Part shown: in pieces, positions 52,459 to 59,808 of the stretch
Layout: the number at the start of each line of letters is the position of its first letter
Position numbering within the stretch: the stretch's first letter is position 1
Assembly (NCBI GenBank): GCA_016291185.1
Contig: JAEFAI010000003.1
Coordinates: 1 to 64,000 of the forward strand
Reading direction: 5' to 3'
Source of the DNA: Bacteroidales bacterium
GTDB taxonomy: Bacteria; Bacteroidota; Bacteroidia; Bacteroidales; UBA932
Length of the DNA stretch: 64,000 bases
Program-made: the position numbers and the translations under genes
Notes under the pieces: model-generated
Told to the model about the DNA's origin: nothing
What the model saw: only the letters and a program-made list of their open reading frames with translations
Databases searched by the model: none

Positions 52459-54150
52459 ATGAAGAAATTAGCTACCATATTCCTCCTTTCTTGCGCGCTC
52501 TTCCTTCCGTTGGGCGCCCAGACCGGGCACAATGCCGGATTTGAAACGGAAGCCACCCTGCAGCCGCAGAAGAAGCAGACCTTCCGCGAGTGGATGAACG
52601 AAACCTTCCACGGCCCCAAAAAGAAGGAAATCCAGCAGGAGAACGAAGTCCTGCGCGGCGAACTCGACTCGCTGCAGCTGCTGCTGGACCATTATCGCAA
52701 CCAGGCCAGCCTGGACGAGCGGGAGATCGCCGCGCTTGAGCGCGAAATGCAGGAGGGAGGCTTTGAGTACACACCGGAAGCGACCGACAGCCTCCTGCAC
52801 CTCTGGTACAAGAATACGATGATCGACGATTTCGATCCGGTCAACGAATATGACATGGACTCCGTACGCTTCACCTCCAACGTCTCTGATGCCGAGATGA
52901 TGCGCCGCCTGTCGGCGATGAATTCCTTCATCACGCTGCCGTACAACGACGTCGTCAAGAACTACATCATCCAATACTCCGAGCGCATGACCACCCGTAT
53001 GGGGCGCGTGATGGGCCTGAGCACCTATTATTTCCCGATTTTCGAGGACATTCTGCTCCGCTACGGCCTGCCGCAGGAGCTCAAGTACATGGCCATCATC
53101 GAGTCGATGCTCAACCCCGTGGCGACTTCCCGCGCCGGGGCGCGCGGCATCTGGCAGTTCATGTACCAGACCGGCACCAGCTATGGTCTGGAGATCAATT
53201 CCTTCGTGGATGAGCGTCTGGACGTGGAGAAGGCCGTGGATGCCGCCGCACGCTATCTGCGCGACGCCTACCGCACCTTCGGCGACTGGGCCCTCGCCAT
53301 CAGCTCCTACAACTGCGGCGCCGGCAATGTCTCGAAAGCCATCCGCCGGGCGGACGGCAAGCGCGACTACTGGAGCATCTATCCTTACCTCCCGCGCGAG
53401 ACGCGCAACTACGTGCCTGCATTCGTCGCCGCCATGTACGCGATGACCTACTATCGCGAGTACGGTATCGTCCCGCAGAATACCGGCGTGCCGGCCAAGA
53501 CGGATACCTTCATGATCCGTCACAACCTGCATTTCGACCAGATCGAGGCCGTGGTGGGCGTGCCGAAGGAGGACCTGCAGAATCTTAACCCGCAGTATGT
53601 CAACGACATCATCCCGGGCAATAACCATCCCTATGTCCTGAAGCTCCCGTACACCTGGACGGCCCGCTTCCTGGATGCCAACCGCGACACGCTCTACGCC
53701 TACAAGGCCGATTCGCTGGTCCAGAACCGGATCTTGACGGACCAGGGAAGGTCGGGCAAATCGACCGGCAAGTCCAGCGGCAGCAGCAAAGAGCAGCGCA
53801 TTGCCTACAAGGTCAAAAGCGGGGATTATCTGGGCAAGATCGCCTCGCGCTACGGCGTGACCGTCGCCCAGCTCAAGAGCTGGAACAAGCTGAAATCCAA
53901 CAGCATTCAGATCGGCCAGACGCTCTACATCTACAGGAACGGCGGCCCGACCATCTCGCAGGGAGGTAGCAGCAGCTCCTCCAGCTCCAGCGGCAGCAAA
54001 GCCAGGATCTACACCGTCAAGAACGGCGATTCCCTCTACAAGATCGCCAAGAACTACCCGGGTGTCAGCGCCGAAGACATCAAGAAGGCCAACGGCCTCA
54101 GCTCCGACGCCATCAAGCCCGGCCAGAAACTCACGATCCCGGCGAAATAG
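52459..54150 (+). CDS. mltD: MltD-like lytic transglycosylase with two LysM domains
   Basis: 563 residues from ATG 52459 (the TTG six bases upstream was rejected). Signal peptide ends near LPLGAQ. A coiled-coil-like Gln/Glu-rich stretch is followed by a family 23 transglycosylase domain: catalytic Glu in MAIIESMLNP, RAGARGIWQFM, and ALAISSYNCGAGNV. Two LysM repeats (YKVKSGDYLGKIASRYG, YTVKNGDSLYKIAKNYPG) bind peptidoglycan, separated by a Ser/Gly linker. Cleaves glycan strands in the periplasm. Confidence 0.93.
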   Translation: MKKLATIFLLSCALFLPLGAQTGHNAGFETEATLQPQKKQTFREWMNETFHGPKKKEIQQENEVLRGELDSLQLLLDHYRNQASLDEREIAALEREMQEGGFEYTPEATDSLLHLWYKNTMIDDFDPVNEYDMDSVRFTSNVSDAEMMRRLSAMNSFITLPYNDVVKNYIIQYSERMTTRMGRVMGLSTYYFPIFEDILLRYGLPQELKYMAIIESMLNPVATSRAGARGIWQFMYQTGTSYGLEINSFVDERLDVEKAVDAAARYLRDAYRTFGDWALAISSYNCGAGNVSKAIRRADGKRDYWSIYPYLPRETRNYVPAFVAAMYAMTYYREYGIVPQNTGVPAKTDTFMIRHNLHFDQIEAVVGVPKEDLQNLNPQYVNDIIPGNNHPYVLKLPYTWTARFLDANRDTLYAYKADSLVQNRILTDQGRSGKSTGKSSGSSKEQRIAYKVKSGDYLGKIASRYGVTVAQLKSWNKLKSNSIQIGQTLYIYRNGGPTISQGGSSSSSSSSGSKARIYTVKNGDSLYKIAKNYPGVSAEDIKKANGLSSDAIKPGQKLTIPAK

Positions 54151-54618
54151 TCATCCCGGCCGGATTCCCTTGTCATCCCCGGCTCCGACCGGGGATCTCA
54201 TTTCCTTGTCATGGCCGACCTGATCGGCCATCTCCTTCTTGTCGGTGCTTCCGGCAGAGCCTGTGGGGCTGCAGCCATCCAAGCAAAAAAAGCTTGTCTG
54301 ACTGCACTCCACAGTCTATTTCTGCCTCCAGCACCCGCAGCAGCCGCTCCCAACGCACGGCCCCCGCACACCCCCCGACAGCACAGGCAAACGGGCGCAG
54401 GCTCCCGCACATCCTCCGCACCGGCTGCCGCAGAACAACGACCCGCCCGCATACCCGTCATTCCCGGCTTGACCGGGAATCTCCTGCCTCGTGGCATCAT
54501 ACCCGCATATCCGTCATGCCCGACCCTTTGCTGTCATGGCCGACCTGATCGGCCATCTCCCGCCTCGTGGCACACCCTTGGCATCTCCTCTGGATCAGCC
54601 ACCATTCCCACCGCAGAT
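54151..54618. other. gene-free palindrome module A (minus orientation)
   Basis: Starting directly at the mltD stop, this stretch holds a half palindrome (54150-54168), full palindromes at 54172-54197, 54208-54232, 54457-54481 and 54533-54557, and a TTTTTTT-loop hairpin (CAAGC/GCTTG, minus strand) near 54280-54296. Read on the minus strand, bases 54605 to 54208 line up with 55568-55971; the first 150 or so bases are nearly identical. An open frame on the minus strand is only a by-product of the composition. Confidence 0.8.
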
Positions 54619-54798
54619 TCAAATAAACGCTTGTTTTATAACAGCGTACTGCTCGATCACTTTGCTTCCTTTGTAGATGGCCCAGCCTTTCTTGCCGCTG
54701 GGCAGTGTGATGCCACCGTACCAGCAGCCGGGTCGTTTGCCGGCCATTCTGGCCCGTTTCAGGGCATCTTCTGGGTTCTTGAAATAATATGTCGTCAT
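54619..54798 (-). CDS. small hypothetical protein next to palindrome module A
   Basis: 59 residues from ATG 54798: MTTYYFKNPEDALKRARM, then GCWYGGITLPSGKKGWAIY and a hydrophilic end. A frame 18 residues longer exists upstream. The sequence reads as a compact folded domain rather than a shadow: no gene lies opposite it and its composition is balanced. Family unknown. It runs away from the GIY-YIG gene, and its stop lies about 13 bases before the start of module A, just as the GIY-YIG gene runs into module B. Confidence 0.5.
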   Translation of the reverse strand: MTTYYFKNPEDALKRARMAGKRPGCWYGGITLPSGKKGWAIYKGSKVIEQYAVIKQAFI

Positions 54799-55264
54799 CG
54801 CCGATTCCGTTTTGCCTGCAAGGTACGGAATCAGTTTGTCAGGTCTTGGCACGAGAGGAGAATTAAGCAGCGGTCGCGCCCCCCATAGCGCGCATGTCTT
54901 ATACTACGTATTGGAGATACCCATTGTTCTGCTATTGGAGATTTGGAGACCTATCAAGAAGATACCCGCTGTCGCGGAAAATGGGGACAGCTCTCCGCCG
55001 CCGGCCTGCCGGCGCTCGTTGTCGGGCACTCACTTCGCGCAAGGGCGGGGGAGCTGCGCCACCGGAGGCCATCTATTGGGCAATGTTGATTATGATGTTC
55101 CGCTTTGTTTAGCATGGGATTATTTACTATCTTGGTATAAAATTCCCAGTCAGACCGGGAATGACGGATATGCGGGCATGACGGCAAGAGAGAGGAGATG
55201 GCAGGATAGTGCCTCGAGGCAGGAGATACCCGATCAGGTCGGGCATGACAGTAAGGGGTCGACC
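54799..55264. other. gene-free spacer between two divergent small genes
   Basis: No credible gene. Contains GCCGGCCTGCCGGC-type pairing near 55000, an imperfect palindrome at 55141-55165, a half site at 55168-55182, the ten-base palindrome GCCTCGAGGC at 55211-55220, and a palindrome with one arm mismatch at 55225-55249. It must hold the promoters of both flanking genes, but none is clear. Confidence 0.6.
55225..55249. repeat. REP-like palindrome before the GIY-YIG gene
   Basis: GATACCCGATC...GTCGGGCATGAC, forward orientation, preceded by GCCTCGAGGC-AGGA as in module B. A half copy GTCGACCATGAC follows, and its ATG is the start codon of the next gene. Confidence 0.8.
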
Positions 55265-55636
55265 ATGACAAAAAAGAAAACTATGGGAAAGAAAGGGTAC
55301 ATTTATTTTGTTACGAACAGGTATAATACTGTATTGTATACCGGTGTGACGAATAGTTTGGTTCGGCGTTCTGCCGAGCATGGAGAGCACCAAGGCTCGG
55401 ATTTCACACAGAGATACAACTGTGGCAAACTCGTTTATTTTGAGGTATTTCCAGATATGGATCAGGCGATTACGAGGGAAAAGCAACTCAAGCATTTCAA
55501 GCGAGAGTGGAAGGATCAACTGGTGAATGTAGTGAATCCGGAATGGCGGGATTTGAGGGACGGGATGGTGGCGGATCCGGAGGAGAGGCCAGGGGCGTGC
55601 CTCGAGGCGGGAGATGGCCGATCAGGTCGGCCATGA
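55265..55636 (+). CDS. GIY-YIG nuclease, small single-domain type
   Basis: 123 residues. GYIYFVTN and LYTGVTNSLVRR are the GIY and YIG strands with the catalytic-helix Arg; ITREKQLKHFKREWK carries the metal-binding Glu; this is the short UPF0213/YhbQ-like class common in Bacteroidota. The start ATG is the ATGAC end of a half palindrome, and the stop TGA is inside the ATGAC end of the full palindrome at 55613-55637, so the last dozen residues (CLEAGDGRSGRP) are repeat-encoded. A second ATG at codon 7 is possible. The body is more AT-rich than its flanks. Palindromes on both sides suggest the gene and the repeats may move or spread together; this is inference. Confidence 0.8.
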   Translation: MTKKKTMGKKGYIYFVTNRYNTVLYTGVTNSLVRRSAEHGEHQGSDFTQRYNCGKLVYFEVFPDMDQAITREKQLKHFKREWKDQLVNVVNPEWRDLRDGMVADPEERPGACLEAGDGRSGRP

Positions 55637-55971
55637 CAGCAAAGGGTCGGGCATGACGGATATGCGGGTATGATGCCTCGAGGCAGGAGATTCCCGGTCA
55701 AGCCGGGAATGACGGGTGTGCGGGCATGACGGATTTGGCGGCAGCCGGCGGGGAGGAAGTGCGGGGGCCTGCGCACGTTTGCCTGCGCGGTCGGGGGCCG
55801 TGGGGAGGGTGCGTGAGGACGGCTGACGCAGGCCTTCGGAGCCGGATAAAGCGGCAAGGTGGCGCTGGACGGGCATTTTTCTGCCCGTACGGCGGCAGCC
55901 CTGCCGCGTCCGGCGGAGAAGGCGATACGAGTGCCTCTAGGCAGGAGATCCCCGATCAGGTCGGGGATGAC
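55568..55971. repeat. palindrome module B (plus orientation)
   Basis: Order: GCCTCGAGGC (55599-55608), palindrome 55613-55637, half site 55646-55657, GCCTCGAGGC (55675-55684), palindrome 55689-55713, a variable G+C-rich middle, a GGGCA-TTTTT-TGCCC-type hairpin near 55874-55890 with GGCAGCCC behind it, GCCTCTAGGC (55933-55942), palindrome 55947-55971. Module A has the same order on the opposite strand. Confidence 0.85.
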
Positions 55972-56054
55972 TGATTTAGCGTCGGGGATGACTGCTTTAG
56001 CGTCGGGGATGACTGATTTAGCGTCGGGGATGACTGATTTAGCGTCGGGGATGA
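55972..56054. repeat. four tandem 21-base repeats
   Basis: Unit TGATTTAGCGTCGGGGATGAC, four copies with one base change, the last cut short. Each unit ends in the half-palindrome GTCGGGGATGAC of the neighbouring full copy, so it looks like slippage expansion of a half site. It ends at the rarA stop. Confidence 0.9.
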
Positions 56055-56057
56055 AGC

Positions 56058-57341
56058 TTACTTTTTGTAGTACTTCGGCCAGCAGGAGGAGAGGTAGGCG
56101 CTGAGGCGGTCTTCCTGCGGGTTGGGCTGAGGGTCGTAGAAGACCGTGCCGGAGAGCTTTTCGGGGAGGAATTCCAGGTCGGTGAAGTGGCCGGGGAAGT
56201 CGTGGGCGTACTTGTAGCCATCGGCGTAGCCGAGGTCCTCCATCAACTTCGTGGGCGCGTTGCGCAGGTAGAGCGGCACGGCGGCCGTCTGATCTTCTTT
56301 CGCGGCCGCAAGCGCCTTATCGATCGCCAGATAGGCGGAATTACTTTTAGGAGAACTTGCGAGGTAAACAGCACATTCGCTCAGCGGGATGCGCGCCTCC
56401 GGCATACCGATGGAATGGACGATGCGGAAGGTCGCGTCCGCCAGGAGCAGGGCGTTGGGATTCGCCAGGCCGATGTCCTCAGCGGCAAGGATGCAGAGCC
56501 GCCGGGCGATGAAGAGGGGATCCTCGCCGCCGTCCAGCATGCGCGCCATCCAATAAACCGCGGCGTTAGGGTCGGACCCACGCACGCTCTTGATAAAGGC
56601 GGAAATAATGTCGTAATGCATCTCGCCACCCTTGTCGTAGATGGCCACGTTCTCCTGCAGGCACTCCGTGACGCTGCGGTTGTCGATGACGATGGCCTCG
56701 CCCTTACTGAGCTGGGCATCAACCACGATCTCAAGGATATTCAGCAACTTACGGGCGTCTCCGCCGCTGTGCCGGAAGAGCGCTTCCGTCTCACGGACCT
56801 CGATCTTGCGTTCCTTCAGCACCTCGTCCTCGCGCAGCGCGCGGTCCAGGAGCAGCTGCAGGTCAGCCACCTCCAGGGACTTGAGCACGAACACCTGGCA
56901 GCGGGACAAAAGGGGAGTGATCACCTCAAAGGAAGGATTCTCCGTCGTGGCGCCAATCAGGACAATGGTACCTGCCTCCACAGCGCCTAGCAGGGCATCC
57001 TGCTGCGCCTTGTTGAAGCGGTGGATCTCGTCGATGAAGAGGATTGGCGCACCCGTCTGGGAGAAGAGCGACTTGGACTTGGCCGAGTCGATGACCTCGC
57101 GCACTTCCTTCACCCCGGCACTGACCGCCGAGAGGGTATAGAAGTCGCGCTCCAGACTGCCGGCGATAATCCGAGCCAGCGTGGTCTTGCCGACACCCGG
57201 AGGGCCCCAAAGAATAAAGGAAGACAAAGCGCCGGAGTCCATCATGTTCCGCAGGATGCATCCGGGGCCGACCAAATGCTGCTGACCGACGTAATCGGAC
57301 AGCGATTTAGGCCGCATTCGCTCCGGAAGAGGCGGTAACAT
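56058..57341 (-). CDS. rarA: replication-associated recombination protein A (AAA+ ATPase)
   Basis: 427 residues from ATG 57341 (MLPPLPERMRPKSL); a GTG 21 bases upstream is less like family starts. YVGQQHLVGPG, Walker A WGPPGVGKTTLARII, Walker B ILFIDEIHRFNKAQQD and sensor GATTENPSFEV, plus the C-terminal MgsA domain (LGYADGYKYAHDFPGHF). Acts at stalled forks with SSB. Confidence 0.95.
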   Translation of the reverse strand: MLPPLPERMRPKSLSDYVGQQHLVGPGCILRNMMDSGALSSFILWGPPGVGKTTLARIIAGSLERDFYTLSAVSAGVKEVREVIDSAKSKSLFSQTGAPILFIDEIHRFNKAQQDALLGAVEAGTIVLIGATTENPSFEVITPLLSRCQVFVLKSLEVADLQLLLDRALREDEVLKERKIEVRETEALFRHSGGDARKLLNILEIVVDAQLSKGEAIVIDNRSVTECLQENVAIYDKGGEMHYDIISAFIKSVRGSDPNAAVYWMARMLDGGEDPLFIARRLCILAAEDIGLANPNALLLADATFRIVHSIGMPEARIPLSECAVYLASSPKSNSAYLAIDKALAAAKEDQTAAVPLYLRNAPTKLMEDLGYADGYKYAHDFPGHFTDLEFLPEKLSGTVFYDPQPNPQEDRLSAYLSSCWPKYYKK

Positions 57342-57376
57342 TTTTGTTAAGGACTCTAACACTTTTGTTTTATGAA

Positions 57377-58513
57377 TTAATATTCAAGCTTCTTCTTGTA
57401 AGAACGACGGCGTTTGTTCTGCACGTGTTCAAAATCGCGGAATTGACCCGCCATCTTCGTATTCGACTCCAAAATGGCGTTGGATTCGGTCCATGTGATG
57501 CCCGCCGCGTTGTATTTTCGGAACATATCCATGAAGAGCAGGGAGTTCACGCCGCTGTTCTGGTACTCCGGCGCCACGCCGATCAGCAACAGCTCGGCAC
57601 CGCCCTCACGCTTGATGAACATCGACTTCGCCAGGTACCACCAACCGAAGGGGAAGAGCTTGCCGCGCGACTTCTGGAGCGCCTTGACGAGCGAAGGCAT
57701 CGTGATTCCGAAGGCGATCAGCTCGTCCTTCTCGTTCTCCACCATCGAGACGAAACGCAGGTCAAGCACGCTCAGGTAAAAGTCGAGGTACTTCTTGGCC
57801 ATGTGGTCAGGCAGGACGGTGAAGTTGTACAGATCCTTGTAGCAGGTGTTGATCAGGTTGAAGATCTTCTCGCCGTATTTCTCCTTCTTGACGATCTTAC
57901 GCGTGAGCTGACGCAGATGCACATTGGCGCGCGTCTTGATGATCTCCTCGATGCGCGGCCAGCGCTCCGGCATCACGGTCGGGACCTGAACCACAAATTC
58001 CAGCCAGTCCGCATCCTTCTCGAAGCCCATCTGCACAAGATAATCGTTGTAGTAAGGGTAGTTGTAGATCAGCGGCATCGTGCTGAGCTGGTCAAAGCCC
58101 TCCACCAGCATGCCTTCCGGATCAAAATCCGTGAAGCCTAGCGGGCCCACGACGGACTCCATGCCGTATTTCCGGCCAAATTCATAGACTTTGTCCATCA
58201 GGGCCTGGGCAACTTCGGGATCCTCAATGAAGTCGTACCAGCCGAAGCGGACCTCCTTGTGGTTCCACTGCTCGTTGGCCTTGCGGTTGACAATGGCGGC
58301 CACACGGCCGACGGGCTCGCCGTCACGGTATGCCATATATAGCGCAGAATCGCAGAATTCCTGCGCCGCGCCCTTCTCCTGGTCGAGCGTATCCATCTGA
58401 TCGAACACGAGGGGCGGGACATAATAGGGGTTATGGCGATATAATTTCTCCGGGAAATTGACGAACTTACGAAGTTCGCCACGCGTCAGAACGGGCCTGA
58501 TTTCTACAGACAT
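57377..58513 (-). CDS. GNAT-fold acyltransferase-like protein (paralogue 2)
   Basis: 378 residues from ATG 58513. It matches the protein at 3230-4387 over its whole length: FVNFPEKLYRHNPYYVPP, GPLGFTDFDPEGMLVEG, YNFTVLPDHMAKKYL, and a C-terminal GVAPEYQNSGVNSLLF acyl-CoA loop, ending KRRRSYKKKLEY. No signal peptide. Function unknown; a CoA-dependent acyl transfer is the family inference. Transcribed alone, with a TATCTTCG-like box near 58544 on the minus strand. Confidence 0.75.
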   Translation of the reverse strand: MSVEIRPVLTRGELRKFVNFPEKLYRHNPYYVPPLVFDQMDTLDQEKGAAQEFCDSALYMAYRDGEPVGRVAAIVNRKANEQWNHKEVRFGWYDFIEDPEVAQALMDKVYEFGRKYGMESVVGPLGFTDFDPEGMLVEGFDQLSTMPLIYNYPYYNDYLVQMGFEKDADWLEFVVQVPTVMPERWPRIEEIIKTRANVHLRQLTRKIVKKEKYGEKIFNLINTCYKDLYNFTVLPDHMAKKYLDFYLSVLDLRFVSMVENEKDELIAFGITMPSLVKALQKSRGKLFPFGWWYLAKSMFIKREGGAELLLIGVAPEYQNSGVNSLLFMDMFRKYNAAGITWTESNAILESNTKMAGQFRDFEHVQNKRRRSYKKKLEY

Positions 58514-58597
58514 TGTCGGATAGGATTTAGTATGTTTTATTCGTGCGAAGATACGATTTTCGTAGGAAAAAATCAAAGATTTTCCTATATTCGTCAC

Positions 58598-59173
58598 GTG
58601 CTGAAACCCGCTCATATCCTTTGCCTGCTTGCGCTGCTACTGCCTTTCGGCCCGGCGGTGCGTGCACAGGGGCAGCGCTTCGGTCTTTACCAGTCGCCCA
58701 AGGGCTTTGGCATCACGGCCACGTTCGACACACCCTCTGGCGAGGAAATGAACACCATCACCCTCCGCACGGATTTCTACGGCTTCCTGAGCGCGCGCAC
58801 GCAGCACGTGGGCGCATTTCTCACCTATACCCACGATTACCGGGTTTTCCAGCTGGAAGGGGAGGATTATGCCCTGGTCGTGCACGCCGGGGCGGGCGTC
58901 TCGCTCGGCTACGCCCACGACTACGAAAAAGGCTTCTACAGCTCCTACGACCGGGAGCTGGACCGGAATCCCGGCGGCGTGGCCGCCCTGGCCGGGCAGA
59001 TCGGCCTGCGCATCGATTTCCGCCGGCATCTCACGCTGGACTTCGGCTTCTGTCTGGAGCCGGGCATCCACCTGAGGACGAATCCGGACACCGGCGCCGT
59101 CATCCTATCCTTCTACAAGAATGGTATTTACCGGGGATACTACCCGCATCTTGACCTATTGTATCGCTTTTGA
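58598..59173 (+). CDS. outer-membrane beta-barrel protein
   Basis: 191 residues from GTG 58598, chosen because it begins a proper signal peptide (LKPAHILCLLALLLPFGP, cut after VRA). The frame is open upstream but that part looks non-coding. The mature protein alternates in barrel fashion and ends LLYRF with a terminal Phe. Family not identified. Coupled to the next gene (TGATG). Confidence 0.7.
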   Translation: MLKPAHILCLLALLLPFGPAVRAQGQRFGLYQSPKGFGITATFDTPSGEEMNTITLRTDFYGFLSARTQHVGAFLTYTHDYRVFQLEGEDYALVVHAGAGVSLGYAHDYEKGFYSSYDRELDRNPGGVAALAGQIGLRIDFRRHLTLDFGFCLEPGIHLRTNPDTGAVILSFYKNGIYRGYYPHLDLLYRF

Positions 59174-59808
59174 TGATGAAACGCAAGTTATTCATATCGA
59201 TGATATTGCTTCTTGCGCTTTCGTCGGGCGCAACGGGACGGACGATTCCCCTCGGGAGCTTCTTTGACCGCTTCGTCGTAGGTGCGGAGTGGGGATACAC
59301 CCAGTGTGTCTTCCGCAGCCGCAACTACAACTTCATCAGCGAAGAGGGCTACCGCATTTTCGAGCAGAACAGCTCCTTCTACGCCCATGCCAACGCCCAG
59401 GTGCTCGGCACCATCGGCTACCGCATCAGTGATCAGCTGACACTGGGCCTGTACAGCGGCTACATCGGCATCGGAGAGCAGAACCGGCTGATTCCCGCCT
59501 GCCTGCGCGCCAGCTATTTCCCTTCGACAGACAGCGAAGACGGCCTCTTCGCCTACGCGCAGGGAGGAGTGGCCTGGCACGTGCACACCACGGCCGGACG
59601 CATGGGCTGGCTGGCCACCCTCGGCGGCGGCTACCGCATCCGCCTCAGCTATGACACGCACCTGGACCTGCTCGTCGGGCTCAAGTATCTGCACGACCAT
59701 CCCTCGATTCCCAATCCCGAGGGCCCCGGAAACGTACCAGAGCACAACATCCGCATGAATAATGCAGGATATTGTGCCCTGGATATCTCGATTGCCGTCA
59801 GCTTCTAG
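59173..59808 (+). CDS. outer-membrane beta-barrel protein
   Basis: 211 residues. Signal peptide (LFISMILLLALSSGATG) followed by amphipathic strands with Gly/Tyr turns (TIGYRISDQLTLGLYSGYIGIG, in part) and a terminal ALDISIAVSF ending in Phe, as required for barrel insertion. Its start overlaps the stop of the preceding barrel gene, so the two are an operon and may work together. Convergent with the PLP enzyme gene, with a four-base overlap. Family not identified. Confidence 0.7.
   Translation: MMKRKLFISMILLLALSSGATGRTIPLGSFFDRFVVGAEWGYTQCVFRSRNYNFISEEGYRIFEQNSSFYAHANAQVLGTIGYRISDQLTLGLYSGYIGIGEQNRLIPACLRASYFPSTDSEDGLFAYAQGGVAWHVHTTAGRMGWLATLGGGYRIRLSYDTHLDLLVGLKYLHDHPSIPNPEGPGNVPEHNIRMNNAGYCALDISIAVSF

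Noticed and set aside
54198..54500. Minus-strand frame of 100 residues in module A, alignable with a frame in module B
   Set aside because: The alignment follows DNA similarity of structured repeats, both frames start and end in palindromes, and composition is extreme Ala/Arg/Gly. It might still be worth a coding-potential test.
54812..55264. N-terminal extension of the GIY-YIG frame back to 54812
   Set aside because: It runs through palindromes and other repeat DNA, giving motif-free sequence such as EIPDQVGHD; the GIY-YIG domain begins just after the ATG at 55265.
55972..56054. CRISPR-like array
   Set aside because: The four 21-base units are directly tandem with no spacers and derive from a palindrome half site; no cas genes are present.
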